DNA of 64,000 nt from an uncultured Chryseobacterium sp. (GCA_913774355.1 CAJYGB010000033.1:62001-126000); one strand, 5' to 3'. Shown: positions 25,516-36,197, counted from the stretch's first letter. Translations and numbers: made by a program. Notes: a model not told the origin generated them from the letters alone.

Positions 25516-26682
25516 TTATTCTGCAACCAGAATTTTCTTGTTCAATAATATCCTGCCGGATTCGTCGGTGATGCTGACCAGATAAGCGCCGCCTGCCAGG
25601 TTTTTAAGCTGAACCTGCTGATTCAGGAAACCGTCTTTTACTGATAAATTCTGTTTTATTACATTTTTTCCGGACATATCGAAAATATTTAGTCTGATGT
25701 TTCCTTTTACCGCTTTATCATGTACGTTTATATTAATTAACTGATCATCTACTCTTGTAGGATAGATCTCGAGACCCGCAAAGGCCGTCGTTGAAGCCGC
25801 CCTGTCGTTGGCGAAATATTTACTTGCAAGATCGTAGATGTGCAGATTCTGCTCGCCTCCCAAAGGCTTTGCCTGTAGTGTATTGATATCCACTTCATAT
25901 AAAGGAGCTCCTTTGGCACTGGCAATTACTACTTTCCCTTGGGCATTTACGGCGGAACCGTTCACGGAATAATTATCCGGAATTCCGGAAATTTTCCCTA
26001 CGAATTTCGCCTTCAGTTCTTTCGTCGAAACTTTAAATACATTTCCCGAAGCTGAAAAGATATAGAAATTGTTGTCTGCATCGGCAATCATATCGCCTCC
26101 AAAGCCTGTATCAATGGTTGTAAAAGAATTTTTGCCGTTGGAAGCATCGTCTTTGATGATTCCCAGATCATTTACAGCATACTGATTTCCTTTTCTGCTA
26201 ATCTGGAGAAACTGGGTTCCTGAATTGTTAATGGCATAAATATTTCCGTCATAGCCGGCAGCCATTCTTGTAAAATGCGAATTGATGTCACAGGAAGTTA
26301 CCCTCGCAAGATTATTTTCCACCAGGGTGATTTCTTTGGTTTTAGCATTTAACACATAGATGTTTGAAGAAAACATCGGCATATACACCAGATTATTGTT
26401 GTAAGGATCGAAAGCCAGGGTAGCCATGTTAACAGCCTGGGCATTGCTGGAAGTATTTCTATCTTCAGTAACGGAGCTGTTTCTGCTTTGAGAAAAAACC
26501 TTCGCCGAAGAATCCGAAGTAAAAACTTTTTCCCCGGAAGTTCCGCTGGTCCCGTCGATTGCACGGAAGTCATTGAAAACGATATTCGGAGTATCTTTTC
26601 CGACCAATGCGAAAAAATCCTGTTGGGCGTAAGCATTTGCGCCTGTAAGCAATAAGAATAAAGGTAGTAAATGTTTTTTCAT
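25516..26682 (-). CDS. Secreted protein with T9SS type A sorting domain
   Basis: The 388-residue protein has a signal peptide (ending NAYAQ) and a C-terminal type A sorting domain (about residues 305-388; LEIYPTRVDDQLININV, LNIFDMSGKNVIKQ, LAGGAYLVSI). That domain directs export by the type IX system across the outer membrane. The central part has repeated NIYVLNAKTKEI/DGNIYAINN/NNFYIFSASGNVFKVS units that look like a beta-propeller. No catalytic motif is seen, so binding or adhesion is more likely than catalysis. Single gene. Confidence 0.85.
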   Translation of the reverse strand: MKKHLLPLFLLLTGANAYAQQDFFALVGKDTPNIVFNDFRAIDGTSGTSGEKVFTSDSSAKVFSQSRNSSVTEDRNTSSNAQAVNMATLAFDPYNNNLVYMPMFSSNIYVLNAKTKEITLVENNLARVTSCDINSHFTRMAAGYDGNIYAINNSGTQFLQISRKGNQYAVNDLGIIKDDASNGKNSFTTIDTGFGGDMIADADNNFYIFSASGNVFKVSTKELKAKFVGKISGIPDNYSVNGSAVNAQGKVVIASAKGAPLYEVDINTLQAKPLGGEQNLHIYDLASKYFANDRAASTTAFAGLEIYPTRVDDQLININVHDKAVKGNIRLNIFDMSGKNVIKQNLSVKDGFLNQQVQLKNLAGGAYLVSITDESGRILLNKKILVAE

Positions 26683-26798
26683 AGGTTTATAAATTTAATG
26701 TTTAATCATTTTAGTATGACTAAGTTACATAATTTTACCATTGATTGAGAAAAAATTTTGAGGTTGAGGTAAAGACGGAGGTTTCAGATGTTATATAG

Positions 26799-26890
26799 CG
26801 TGAACCCAAAGTAGAAGTCGGATTAATAGGTTGGAAGCGGGAAGCGGGATGCTGGAAGTTTTTTATCAACATGACTACAACCAATCTTAC
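26799..26890. repeat. Dispersed intergenic repeat, copy B
   Basis: The element contains CGTGAACCCAAAGTAGAAG, an internal short tandem (GGAAGCGGGAAGCGGGATG) and CTGGAAGTTTTTTATCAAC. It shares its right part with 13593-13656 and its left part with 20683-20760. It sits upstream of the T9SS gene and beyond the cysS terminator. Confidence 0.65.
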
Positions 26891-26920
26891 ATTAAGAATA
26901 CATCCGAAGTATAGGCACAA

Positions 26921-26948
26921 AAAACTCCCACATTACTGTGAGAGTTTA
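26921..26948 (-). terminator. Hairpin terminator of cysS
   Basis: On the minus strand AAACTCTCACA pairs with TGTGGGAGTTT around GTAA, followed by TTTT. It lies 18 bp after the cysS stop. Confidence 0.75.
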
Positions 26949-26966
26949 TATCAGAATATTTTTCAT

Positions 26967-28433
26967 TTAATTCAATACGTATGAAGTTCCATCCCTTCCG
27001 TCTTTCAGTTCGATGCCTTCTGCCAATAGTTTATCGCGGATCTGATCGGAAAGTTCGAAATTCTTCGATTTTCTGGCCTGGTTTCTTAACTCGATTAATA
27101 CTTTTAAAGTTTGGTCAAGTTTTTCGTTGTTGTTTTCCTCAATCGTCTGAAGTCCCAATACATCAAAAACAAAAGCATTTAATGTAGATTTTAAATCCTC
27201 TAAATCTTTCGTTGAGATGGTTTCCTTACCATCGTTTAAAGCAAAGATGTATTTTACGGCTTCAAATAAATGGGCAATCAGCACCGGGGAATTGAAATCG
27301 TCCCTCAATGCATCATAAGCTTTACTCTTCCATTCTTCCAAACTGAATCCGGATGATTTTTCATCGTTCGGCGTGATAGATTGCAATACTTTAATGGCTT
27401 CCATCAATCGGATAAACCCTTTTTCACTGGCCAGCATCGCATCATTGGAAATATCCAGTACACTTCGGTAATGGGCCTGCAGGAAGCAGAAACGTACAAT
27501 CGATGGATGGAAAGGTTTTTCAAAGAAATCGTTTTCCCCGGTTACCAGCTGCATCGGCAGGATATAATTTCCGGTGGATTTGCTCATCCTTTGGGAATTC
27601 ATCGTCAGCATATTGGCGTGCATCCAGTAATTTACCGGAGCAGCATCGTTACAGGCTTTTCCCTGTGCAATTTCACATTCATGGTGCGGGAATTTCAGGT
27701 CCATCCCACCTCCGTGGATATCGAAGGTTTCACCGAGGTATTTCGTGCTCATGGCCGTACATTCCAGGTGCCATCCCGGGAATCCTTCACCCCAGGGCGA
27801 ATTCCACCGCATGATGTGTGCCGGAGAAGCTTTTTTCCATAACGCAAAATCCTGCGGATTTTTCTTTTCCCCCTGTCCATCCAGATCACGGGTGTTGGCA
27901 AAAAGTTCTTCGATATTTCTTTTGGAGAGTTCTCCGTAGTTCAAGCCCCTGTTGTTGTATTCCAGCACATCGAAATACACGGATCCGTTGCTTTCGTAGG
28001 CAAATCCTCTTTCGATTAATTTTTGGGTCAGTTCGATCTGTTCGACGATGTGACCGGTTGCCGTAGGTTCAATATTCGGCGGCAAAAGGTTAAAAAGATC
28101 CAGCACTTTATGAAAATCAACGGTGTATTTCTGTACGATTTCCATCGGCTCCAGCTTTTCAAGTCGCGTCTGCTTTACAAAACGGTCGTTGTTGACGTCG
28201 CCGTCATCGGTAAGATGCCCGGCATCGGTGATGTTCCTTACATACCTCACTTTATACCCGATGTGCATCAAACTCCTGTAAATGAAGTCAAAGGAAAGGA
28301 AGGTTCTCACATTTCCCAAATGCACATTGCTGTAAACGGTGGGCCCGCAGACATACATTCCGACGTTCCCGTCTAAAATAGGTTTAAATATTTCTTTTTC
28401 GCCTGAAAGCGAGTTGTATATTTTTAATTGCAT
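26967..28433 (-). CDS. cysS: Cysteinyl-tRNA synthetase
   Basis: CysS charges tRNA-Cys. The class I HIGH-like motif is HLGNVRTF and the KMSKS loop is MSKSTGNYI. Zinc ligands are visible in [15 protein letters not shown] and [11 protein letters not shown] chose the ATG at 28433 (MQLKIYNSL, 488 residues), because families start there and a -7 box (TAACTTTG, 28443-28450) lies between it and the possible start at 28469. The length is normal. Confidence 0.95.
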   Translation of the reverse strand: MQLKIYNSLSGEKEIFKPILDGNVGMYVCGPTVYSNVHLGNVRTFLSFDFIYRSLMHIGYKVRYVRNITDAGHLTDDGDVNNDRFVKQTRLEKLEPMEIVQKYTVDFHKVLDLFNLLPPNIEPTATGHIVEQIELTQKLIERGFAYESNGSVYFDVLEYNNRGLNYGELSKRNIEELFANTRDLDGQGEKKNPQDFALWKKASPAHIMRWNSPWGEGFPGWHLECTAMSTKYLGETFDIHGGGMDLKFPHHECEIAQGKACNDAAPVNYWMHANMLTMNSQRMSKSTGNYILPMQLVTGENDFFEKPFHPSIVRFCFLQAHYRSVLDISNDAMLASEKGFIRLMEAIKVLQSITPNDEKSSGFSLEEWKSKAYDALRDDFNSPVLIAHLFEAVKYIFALNDGKETISTKDLEDLKSTLNAFVFDVLGLQTIEENNNEKLDQTLKVLIELRNQARKSKNFELSDQIRDKLLAEGIELKDGRDGTSYVLN

Positions 28434-28442
28434 GATTGTATT

Positions 28443-28450
28443 CAAAGTTA
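28443..28450 (-). promoter_or_regulatory. Possible -7 element (TAACTTTG) of cysS
   Basis: On the minus strand TAACTTTG matches TAnnTTTG nine bases before the chosen start. A TTG lies 16 bases further up, which is short of the usual spacing. The 251-base gap up to folE holds nothing else I recognise. Confidence 0.35.
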
Positions 28451-28684
28451 TGGGTTTAAAGTTTTTCAATGGATTATCGGTTACAACAAATAATGGTTGT
28501 AATGAAAATTTTATGTGAAACTTTTTTAAATTTTATCATGATTAACTTTAATGCTTTTTACTTTTGAAATTACTGGTGATTACCTGGATGATATTTCATA
28601 CTTAATTCCTTCCTTTCTCAAAAGTATATATTTGAGTTTAAATTAATAGCATTTAATACTTCTAAAAGTACTCTAGTTTCTTAA

Positions 28685-29350
28685 TTAATCCAATTTCGCA
28701 TGGCTTCCCACATAATGCAGGAATTCCTGTCTTGTGATCGGATTGGTTCTGAAAATTCCGCTCAGTTCTGCGGTAATCGTAGAACTTGCCGTATCCTTTA
28801 TTCCTCTGCAGTTGACACAAAGGTGTTTGGCATCGATGATACAGGCCACATCCTTTGTCCCCAGTGCTTCTTTCAAAGCATCCACGATCTGCATCGTCAG
28901 TCTTTCCTGAACCTGCGGTCTTTTTGCATAATAATCTACAATCCTGTTGATTTTTGAAAGCCCGATCACTTCGCCGTTGGAAATATAGGCCACATGTGCC
29001 CTTCCGATAATCGGCAAAAAGTGGTGTTCGCAGAACGAATATACGGTAATATCTTTTTCCACCAGCATCTGGCGGTATTTATATTTGTTTGAAAAGGTGG
29101 AAATCCCCGGTTTGTTTTCCGGCAGAAGCCCTCCGAAAATTTCATTTACATACATTTTGGCGACCCTTCTTGGCGAGTCTTTTAAAGAATCGTCGGTCAT
29201 GTCCAGACCCAGGGTTTCCATGATCTCCCCGAACAGTCCGGTAATTTTTTCGATCTTTTCTTCCGGTGATTTATCAAAAGCATCTTTTCTTATAGGCGTA
29301 TGTTCTTTTCCCGTAAAAATATCATCGTCGTTATCCGTAAAATCAACCAT
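28685..29350 (-). CDS. folE: GTP cyclohydrolase I
   Basis: FolE converts GTP to 7,8-dihydroneopterin triphosphate, the entry to folate and related pterins. The 221-residue protein has the full family pattern: SPRRVAKMYVNEIFGG, the zinc and active-site motif SFCEHHFLPIIGRAHVAYI, RPQVQERLTMQI, and HLCVNCRGIKDTASSTIT near the C-terminus. The first about 30 residues form a charged, probably disordered extension. It stands 250 bp from cysS and diverges from the plus-strand gene at 29448. Confidence 0.95.
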   Translation of the reverse strand: MVDFTDNDDDIFTGKEHTPIRKDAFDKSPEEKIEKITGLFGEIMETLGLDMTDDSLKDSPRRVAKMYVNEIFGGLLPENKPGISTFSNKYKYRQMLVEKDITVYSFCEHHFLPIIGRAHVAYISNGEVIGLSKINRIVDYYAKRPQVQERLTMQIVDALKEALGTKDVACIIDAKHLCVNCRGIKDTASSTITAELSGIFRTNPITRQEFLHYVGSHAKLD

Positions 29351-29447
29351 TTTTATTTAATTTGCACAAAAATACGGATAAAATCTGTTCGTCATATTTA
29401 ATTTGGCTGAAAAACATTATCTTTCACCTCCACCATCTTTTTACCTC

Positions 29448-30602
29448 ATGATTACTGCTGAAGAAGTACAGAACGACTCCCAGAAAAAGGAATTTTTAGA
29501 GTTTCCGGCAAGGCTTTACAAGAACGACAAAAACTACATCAGACCAAGGAATATCGATATTGAAGATGTTTTCAATCCCGAAAAAAACAAGGCGTTCAAA
29601 ACCGGAGAATGTGCCCGTTTTTTATTCAGAAATAAGCAACAGGAAACAGTTGGGAAAGTGGCGGTTTTCATCAACGGGACCTATCAGCAGAAACAGCCTA
29701 CCGGAGGAATCGGATTCTTCGACTGCATCAATGACCAGGAAACGGCCGATTTTATTTTTGATTACTGTAAAAACTGGCTACAGCAGCGGGGCATAGAAGC
29801 TATGGACGGACCGATCAATTTTGGGGAACGTGATAAATTCTGGGGACTTGTGATCGAAGGATTTATTGAACCGCTGTATGGGATGAACTATAATTTCCCT
29901 TATTACAAAGATCTTTTTGAAAACTACGGTTTTAAAATTTACTTTGAACAGCTTTGCTTTTCCAGACCGATTTTTGCAGAAGTTTCAAGGGTATTCACGG
30001 TAATGCACGCCAAACACAGCAAGAATCCTGATATTTCCGCACAGCCGATGACGAAGAGCCACCTGGAGAAATTTGCCCGTGATTTTACCGAAATTTACAA
30101 TAAAGCGTGGGCTGCCCACGGTGAAGGGAAGCAGATGGAGGAGTCCAAGGTTTTGAAAATGTTTAAAATGATGAAACCTATCATCAACGAGCATATTTCC
30201 TGGTTTGTTTATGATAAGGAAAAGCCTGTCGCCATGTGGATGAATATTCCGGATACCAACCAATGGTTCAAATACCTCAACGGAAAATTCGGCTGGTGGG
30301 AAAAGCTGAAGTTTCTGTGGATTAAAAAATTCAGGAAAAATGAGAAAATGATTGGTCTTGTTTTTGGTGTGGTTCCGGAGTGGCAAAGAAAGGGCCTTGA
30401 AGGATACATGATCTGGGAAGGAACACAGCATCTTAGGAAGCACACCGATTTTAAAGTCACGGAAATGCAGTGGATCGGCGATTTTAATCCTAAAATGATC
30501 AGGATCGCGGAGAACCTGGATACGACCGTTACGCGGAAACTGGCAACCTACCGATATTTGTTCGACAGAAACAAGAATTTTGAAAGGCACCCTGAATTGT
30601 AA
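29448..30602 (+). CDS. GNAT-like protein of unknown substrate
   Basis: The 384-residue soluble protein has no signal peptide. I chose the ATG at 29448 over a TTG 45 bp upstream. The middle has WLQQRGIEAMDGPINFGERD and YKDLFENYGFKIYFEQLCFSR. The C-terminal third carries a GNAT-like acetyl-CoA motif (VVPEWQRKGLEGYMIWEGT) followed by MQWIGDFNPKMIRIAENL. It resembles large N-acetyltransferase-like proteins of unknown role in Bacteroidetes. The substrate cannot be inferred from neighbours. A small membrane protein follows after 23 bp. Confidence 0.65.
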   Translation: MITAEEVQNDSQKKEFLEFPARLYKNDKNYIRPRNIDIEDVFNPEKNKAFKTGECARFLFRNKQQETVGKVAVFINGTYQQKQPTGGIGFFDCINDQETADFIFDYCKNWLQQRGIEAMDGPINFGERDKFWGLVIEGFIEPLYGMNYNFPYYKDLFENYGFKIYFEQLCFSRPIFAEVSRVFTVMHAKHSKNPDISAQPMTKSHLEKFARDFTEIYNKAWAAHGEGKQMEESKVLKMFKMMKPIINEHISWFVYDKEKPVAMWMNIPDTNQWFKYLNGKFGWWEKLKFLWIKKFRKNEKMIGLVFGVVPEWQRKGLEGYMIWEGTQHLRKHTDFKVTEMQWIGDFNPKMIRIAENLDTTVTRKLATYRYLFDRNKNFERHPEL

Positions 30603-30625
30603 TGTAAAACTTAAACCGTACACTG

Positions 30626-31114
30626 ATGACCTCGATTATTGTTCTCATTGTTATTTTATTAATTTTTCTTTTATCAATTCCGGCAATCATTTTCCTGATC
30701 GCCTATCTGGCAGCCAGAAGCCGTAGAAAAAAACAGAACCTGCTTCTTCAGGAAATCGGAACTCCGGAATATTATGCTTTTGTACGTTATAATATGGGAA
30801 ATGCACAAAATGAATTTTTCAAGATCAAAGCTTTTCAGGGAAGCGGAATGATTTATGTGGAAGATAATCATATTCATTTTGTAGACACTCTGCATCAGCA
30901 TCCCCATACATTTCCTTTGTACGACAGTACTATCAAATGGGAAGACATCAATATTGTCAACGGGCTTTTAAAATGGTTCTCAGTAGAGGACCAAGAAGCC
31001 AAATATTATTTCAATATTGAAAGCGGAATGTTTATTTTCAATCTGAATTCTACAAAACCTACCACCCGCAGTGTTTTTGAAAGACTTTTGCAATATCAGA
31101 GCGAAATCAGGTAG
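30626..31114 (+). CDS. Small single-pass membrane protein of unknown function
   Basis: The 162-residue protein has one N-terminal membrane helix (about residues 4-30), a basic stop-transfer segment (ARSRRKKQ) and a cytoplasmic domain of about 125 residues with aromatic-rich beta segments (DNHIHFVDTLHQHPHTFPLY). No known domain is recognised. It probably shares a transcript with the GNAT-like gene before it and ends at a hairpin terminator. Confidence 0.65.
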   Translation: MTSIIVLIVILLIFLLSIPAIIFLIAYLAARSRRKKQNLLLQEIGTPEYYAFVRYNMGNAQNEFFKIKAFQGSGMIYVEDNHIHFVDTLHQHPHTFPLYDSTIKWEDINIVNGLLKWFSVEDQEAKYYFNIESGMFIFNLNSTKPTTRSVFERLLQYQSEIR

Positions 31115-31120
31115 CATAAA

Positions 31121-31148
31121 AAAAGCCCTGATTTTTTTCAGGACTTTC
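31121..31148. terminator. Bidirectional hairpin terminator
   Basis: AAAGCCCTGA pairs with TCAGGACTTT (one mismatch) around a T7 loop. It lies between the plus-strand gene ending at 31114 and metF ending at 31169 on the minus strand. Confidence 0.7.
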
Positions 31149-31168
31149 ATAAGATTCATTTTACTTTA

Positions 31169-32128
31169 TCAGAATAGCGCTCCGGCTACTTTTTTAATAT
31201 TGTCGCTTTTGCCCATGGAATAAAAATGCAGCACCGGAACTCCGAAATCCAGCAGTTCCCGGCATTGTGCAATCGCCCATTCGATTCCGATCTGCTTGAC
31301 GGCTTCGTTATTTTTGGCATGCTCCACTTCATTGATCAGCTCTTCCGGTAAATCGATTTTAAAGATCTGGGGCAGGATTTTTAAATGCTTTTTCGTGGCA
31401 ATCGGTTTGATCCCCGGAATGATCGGAACAGTAATTCCCATTTCACGGGCTTTTTTTACAAATTCGATGTATTTTTTATTGTCGAAAAACATCTGGGTTA
31501 CAATATAGTCTGCTCCGGCGTCTACCTTTTGCTTAAGCCATTTCAGGTCATAATTCATCGATGGGGCTTCCATGTGTTTTTCGGGATATCCGGCAACGCC
31601 AATGCAGAATTTATTGTGCTCCTCGCATTCCTTTTCTTCGTTATGCAGATATTTACCTCTTCCCAAATTATTAATCTGATGTACCAGATCCATGGCACTG
31701 GCATGTCCGCCGGCGGTTGGCTCAAAATACTGATGCCCTTTCATCGCATCCCCCCTTAAGGCCATCACATTATCGATTCCCAGGTACATACAATCTACGA
31801 GAAGATATTCGGTTTCTTCCTTGGTAAATCCTCCGCATAACAGATGCGGCACAGTATCTACGCTGTATTTATGCTGAATGGCGGCGCAAATTCCCAGTGT
31901 TCCCGGACGCATTCTGGTGATCCGGCGTTCCATCAGCCCGTTTCCCTTGTCGATGTAAATATATTCTTCTCTTGAAGTGGTTACATCTATGAAAGGCGGC
32001 TTGAATTCCATCAGCGGATCGATGTTTCTATAGAGATCCTCGATTCCGATGCCCTTTTGCGGCGGAACAACCTCGAGGGAGAAAAGAGTTTTGCCGTTGG
32101 CGTTTTTTATATGGTCGGTGATTTTCAT
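31169..32128 (-). CDS. metF: 5,10-methylenetetrahydrofolate reductase
   Basis: MetF reduces 5,10-methylene-THF to 5-methyl-THF, the methyl donor of methionine synthase. The 319-residue protein has the expected flavin TIM-barrel motifs: SLEVVPPQKG near the N-terminus, FIDVTTSREEY, NVMALRGDAMKG, and IVTQMFFDNKKYIEFV. Length is normal for bacterial MetF. It is the last gene of the methionine run, and its ATG overlaps the stop of the Fic gene by one base (TAATG), so its translation may depend on Fic translation. Confidence 0.95.
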   Translation of the reverse strand: MKITDHIKNANGKTLFSLEVVPPQKGIGIEDLYRNIDPLMEFKPPFIDVTTSREEYIYIDKGNGLMERRITRMRPGTLGICAAIQHKYSVDTVPHLLCGGFTKEETEYLLVDCMYLGIDNVMALRGDAMKGHQYFEPTAGGHASAMDLVHQINNLGRGKYLHNEEKECEEHNKFCIGVAGYPEKHMEAPSMNYDLKWLKQKVDAGADYIVTQMFFDNKKYIEFVKKAREMGITVPIIPGIKPIATKKHLKILPQIFKIDLPEELINEVEHAKNNEAVKQIGIEWAIAQCRELLDFGVPVLHFYSMGKSDNIKKVAGALF

Positions 32129-33501
32129 TAACCTTGTTTAGTTTTATTTTTTATATAATTAATAGCATGACTAATTATTTCTTTGGATATTTCATTAAAT
32201 ATTTGAAAATTATCAATACTATAGTTGTAAATATTTGTATATATATATTCTGTCTCTGGATAAGGATCTACAATAGGATGATCTATCCAGAAAGTTCTAC
32301 TAATTGTATATTTCACAGTTTTTCTTTTTAGTAATACTTCTAAATCAAAATCGTAATTAAACTCATCATTAATGTGATCTTTAAGATAGATTGAAAATCT
32401 AAATTCTTCATTAGAATCATTTTCATTAAGAGCTATATCTTTAACCAATAATTTAAAATTTTCTAATAAATATGTGATTTTAGAATACTCTATAGTTGAT
32501 TCTTGAAAAAGAGTTCCAATTTTATTTAATTTTGGTAATAAATATCTAAGAAAATCAATTACATAATGCTCTATTAAATACTCTTTATTTTGCTCAAAAT
32601 TTAAAACGGTATCGATGCTAATTTGCGATTCTTTTACAAACAGTTCAATTTCCTTATCCAAATCATCTGGCTCATTAATATTTTCCCCATTAATAGCCTT
32701 CTGAATAATATTAAAACTAAGACTGATGTTTTCAGCAAACAGCTTTACCAGATCTTCATAAATTCCATTATCGGCAATATTTAAAGCCGCGTAATATTGA
32801 ATTTTTTCTTTATTCTTGATAACAAGTACAGGATAATGATGCTTTAACAAAATAAAGTTGCTTAAAATTCTTGCCAATCGGCCGTTTCCGTCATCAAACG
32901 GGTGGATGGAAGTAAATTTGTGATGAAAAAGTGCGGACATCACTACAGGATGAAGGTTTTGTTCTTCGGCATTCCGGTACCATTCCAGCAGATTATTCAT
33001 TTCAAAAGCCACTTCTTCCGGATTTGTGTAATAGTGGATGTCTCCCGAAACCGTTTTTACATGATTGGGTGAGGTTTTATACTGTCCGACTTTTATTTCC
33101 TTTTGAAACTCAATTCCTTCAGGAGAAAACGTTGTTGAATAATAAGGTTCAACCAAAATTATTTTATGTAAATCTTTAATATCACTTTCTGAAAGCGGTC
33201 GGTCTTCTTTGATCAGTTGGAGCATAAAACCAATTGCTTCATTGTGTCCTTTAATATCTAAATGATCTTTGAAAGGTTTTCCTTTAGCAGTCAGTCCGAA
33301 ATTTAAGAAAGCAACAGTTTCTCCATAACTCAACTGATTTCCTTCAATAGCATTGGAATTGTAATTCCAGTCCAGTTTTAATTTCTGAAAAATTTTATTT
33401 TCCAGTTCTTTAGAAAACGGGCGGTGTTCATCGATTGACTTTTTTTGTTCATCAACGGATTGTATTTCGGCTAAACCTTCTAATATTTTGATATTTTTCA
33501 T
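32128..33501 (-). CDS. Fic-domain protein with N-terminal self-inhibition motif
   Basis: Fic proteins transfer AMP or other phosphate-containing groups to proteins. The catalytic loop HPFDDGNGRLAR is complete at residues 200-211. The flap region (KVGQYKTSPNHV, about 137-148) is present. SNAIEG at residues 49-54 matches the (S/T)xxxE(G/N) inhibitory motif of class II Fic proteins, so the enzyme is probably kept off by its own N-terminus. Residues 280-457 form an AT-rich C-terminal region with no domain I recognise. The gene lies inside the methionine operon between metH and metF. The target is unknown, and no separate antitoxin gene is visible. Confidence 0.9.
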   Translation of the reverse strand: MKNIKILEGLAEIQSVDEQKKSIDEHRPFSKELENKIFQKLKLDWNYNSNAIEGNQLSYGETVAFLNFGLTAKGKPFKDHLDIKGHNEAIGFMLQLIKEDRPLSESDIKDLHKIILVEPYYSTTFSPEGIEFQKEIKVGQYKTSPNHVKTVSGDIHYYTNPEEVAFEMNNLLEWYRNAEEQNLHPVVMSALFHHKFTSIHPFDDGNGRLARILSNFILLKHHYPVLVIKNKEKIQYYAALNIADNGIYEDLVKLFAENISLSFNIIQKAINGENINEPDDLDKEIELFVKESQISIDTVLNFEQNKEYLIEHYVIDFLRYLLPKLNKIGTLFQESTIEYSKITYLLENFKLLVKDIALNENDSNEEFRFSIYLKDHINDEFNYDFDLEVLLKRKTVKYTISRTFWIDHPIVDPYPETEYIYTNIYNYSIDNFQIFNEISKEIISHAINYIKNKTKQG

Positions 33502-33529
33502 GATGCTATTTTAATTACAAAAATAGATT

Positions 33530-36190
33530 TTAATCCGCTAAATTCGGCGACAACCATTTTCTTGCTTCCTGCAAAGAAATCCCCTTTCTTACGGAGTAAT
33601 CCTTCAACTGGTCTTCTGCGATTTTCCCCAAGCCGAAATATTTGGCGTGCGGGCTTCCGAAATAATACCCGGAAACCGAAGCGGTCGGGAACATTGCTAA
33701 ACTTTCCGTTAAGTACACCCCGATGTTTTCTTTCACTTTTAGAAGATCCCAGATGGCATGTTTTTCCAAATGGTCAGGACAAGCCGGATAGCCGGGAGCA
33801 GGACGGATCCCTTTGTATTTTTCGGCAATAAGTTCTTCGTTGGTTAAGTTTTCCTGATTGGCGTAGCCCCAATATTCGGTTCTGACTTTCTTGTGTAAAA
33901 ATTCAGCGTAAGCTTCCGCAAAACGATCGGCCAAGGCTTTTACCATGATGGCGTTGTAATCGTCGTTGGCTTTTTCATATTCTGCGGCCAGTTCATCCGT
34001 TCCGAAACCGGTGGTTACACAGAAAGCTCCCATATAATCGGTTTTCCCGGAATTTTGAGGAGCGATGAAATCACTTAAGGCCAGGTAATCTTTTCCTTTG
34101 GAACGCTGCGCCTGCTGTCTCAGTGTAATAAATTTTACCTGCTGCTCATGATTTTCATTGAAGATCAGGATGTCATCCGTCTCATTGGAATTGGCTTTAA
34201 AAATTCCGAAAACAGCTTTTGCCGTCAGTAATTTCTCATCTAAAATCCGTTTTAAAATCACCTGGGCATCCTTGAACAGTTCTTTTGCCTGTGCACCGAC
34301 CACTTCATCTTCCAGAATATTCGGGTATTTTCCGTGCAGATCCCAGCTTCTGAAAAACGGCGACCAGTCGATGAACGGCAGCAATTCCCGTAAATCCTGG
34401 TTTTCAAAAACCTGAATTCCCAATTGGTTCGGAGTAAAGATTTCTTCGTTTTCCCAATCGATTTTAAATTTATTTTCTCTCGCTTCCTCAATGGAAACAT
34501 AATCTTTTTCTACCTGCCGGTTGAGGAATTTTTCCCGGAATTCGGAGTAGTCATTTTTCAAATTTTCAACATATTCTTTGTTCCGGTCGCCCAATAACGA
34601 ACTTACCACGTTTACGGCCCGGGAAGCATCATTCACATGTACAACGGCATTCTTATATTTTAAATCGATTTTTACAGCGGTATGGGCTTTTGAAGTGGTT
34701 GCTCCCCCAATCAGCAGAGGGAAATTAAGATTTTGTCTCTCCAGTTCCGAAGCAATGTACACCATTTCATCAAGACTTGGTGTAATGAGCCCGCTTAAGC
34801 CGATGACATCCACCTGATGATCAATGGCTGCCTGGATAATTTTTTCAGCAGGCACCATTACCCCCAGGTCGACAATTTCATAATTGTTACAGCCCAGCAC
34901 GACACTCACAATATTTTTTCCGATGTCGTGAACGTCCCCTTTTACGGTAGCCATAAGGATTTTCCCGTTGGCCGGCTTGGAACCGTCTTTTTCAGCTTCG
35001 ATGAACGGCTGTAAATAAGCCACCGCTTTTTTCATGACCCTGGCAGATTTCACTACCTGTGGCAGAAACATTTTCCCGCTTCCGAACAGATCACCGACAA
35101 CACCCATTCCCGTCATCAGATTTATTTCGATTACGTGCAATGGTTTTTCTGCCTGCTGTCTGGCTTCTTCCACATCTTCTTCGATGAAACGGTCGATCCC
35201 TTTCACCAGAGAATGGGTGATTCTTTCCTGCAAAGGTTTGGTACGCCATTCCAGTTCCTCAACTTTCTCTTTTTTAACGGATTTATGCTTTTCGGAATAA
35301 TTCAAAAGCCTTTCGGTAGCATCTTCCCTTTTATCAAGAATCACGTCTTCTACCAGTTCCAGAAGCTCTTTGTTGATTTCATCGTATACTTCCAGCATCG
35401 CCGGATTTACGATTCCCATATTCATCCCCGCCTGGATGGCATGGTAGAGGAATACCGAGTGCATGGCTTCTCTTACGGTATCATTTCCTCTGAATGAAAA
35501 GGAAACATTGGAAACCCCGCCACTCACCGATGCATACGGAAGATTCTGACGGACCCACCTTGTGGCTTCTATAAAATCGATAGCATTCCGGCGGTGTTCG
35601 TCCATACCCGTCGCTACGGGGAAAATATTTAAATCGAAAATAATATCTTCTGCCGGGAAATTTAAACGATTGACCAGAATATCATAAGACCGTTTTGAAA
35701 TCTCGATCCGGCGTTCATACGTATCGGCCTGCCCCACCTCATCAAATGCCATGACAATCACAGCAGCCCCATATCTTTTAATGGCTTTGGCCTGCTTGAT
35801 GAATTCTTCCTCGCCACCTTTTAAGCTGATGGAATTCACCACACATTTTCCCTGGGCCACCTGAAGACCCGCTTCAAGGATTTCCCATTTGGAGGAGTCG
35901 ATCATCAGAGGAATCCTGGCGATATCCGGCTCTGAAGCAATGAGATTTAAGAACTTAACCATGGAAGCTTTCCCGTCGATGAGTCCGTCGTCGAAATTAA
36001 CGTCCAGAATCTGTGCCCCGCCTTCTACCTGATGGCGTGCAATATCGAGTGCTTCCCCGAATTTTTCTTCTTTTATTAATCTTAAAAATTTTTTAGATCC
36101 GGCAACATTGGTTCTTTCCCCAACGTTGATAAAATTACTTTCCGGTGTAATAATCAGAGGCTCCAGCCCTGATAATCTTAAATATTTCAT
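33530..36190 (-). CDS. metH: Methionine synthase, folate/cobalamin/activation part
   Basis: This 886-residue protein holds the C-terminal modules of cobalamin-dependent methionine synthase: the methyl-THF-binding barrel (about residues 10-290; [14 protein letters not shown]), the cobalamin cap and Rossmann domain with DVHDIG near residues 419-424, whose His ligates cobalt, and the SAM-binding reactivation domain ([15 protein letters not shown]). The homocysteine domain is missing and is encoded by the separate gene at 37375-38385. I chose the ATG at 36190; a TTG immediately before is the alternative. The gene starts seven bases after the desaturase stop. Confidence 0.95.
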   Translation of the reverse strand: MKYLRLSGLEPLIITPESNFINVGERTNVAGSKKFLRLIKEEKFGEALDIARHQVEGGAQILDVNFDDGLIDGKASMVKFLNLIASEPDIARIPLMIDSSKWEILEAGLQVAQGKCVVNSISLKGGEEEFIKQAKAIKRYGAAVIVMAFDEVGQADTYERRIEISKRSYDILVNRLNFPAEDIIFDLNIFPVATGMDEHRRNAIDFIEATRWVRQNLPYASVSGGVSNVSFSFRGNDTVREAMHSVFLYHAIQAGMNMGIVNPAMLEVYDEINKELLELVEDVILDKREDATERLLNYSEKHKSVKKEKVEELEWRTKPLQERITHSLVKGIDRFIEEDVEEARQQAEKPLHVIEINLMTGMGVVGDLFGSGKMFLPQVVKSARVMKKAVAYLQPFIEAEKDGSKPANGKILMATVKGDVHDIGKNIVSVVLGCNNYEIVDLGVMVPAEKIIQAAIDHQVDVIGLSGLITPSLDEMVYIASELERQNLNFPLLIGGATTSKAHTAVKIDLKYKNAVVHVNDASRAVNVVSSLLGDRNKEYVENLKNDYSEFREKFLNRQVEKDYVSIEEARENKFKIDWENEEIFTPNQLGIQVFENQDLRELLPFIDWSPFFRSWDLHGKYPNILEDEVVGAQAKELFKDAQVILKRILDEKLLTAKAVFGIFKANSNETDDILIFNENHEQQVKFITLRQQAQRSKGKDYLALSDFIAPQNSGKTDYMGAFCVTTGFGTDELAAEYEKANDDYNAIMVKALADRFAEAYAEFLHKKVRTEYWGYANQENLTNEELIAEKYKGIRPAPGYPACPDHLEKHAIWDLLKVKENIGVYLTESLAMFPTASVSGYYFGSPHAKYFGLGKIAEDQLKDYSVRKGISLQEARKWLSPNLAD

Positions 36191-36197
36191 CAATTTA

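Noticed and set aside
32128..33501. Fic as the toxin of a toxin-antitoxin pair
   Set aside because: No small antitoxin gene adjoins it, and the inhibitory motif is within the same protein.
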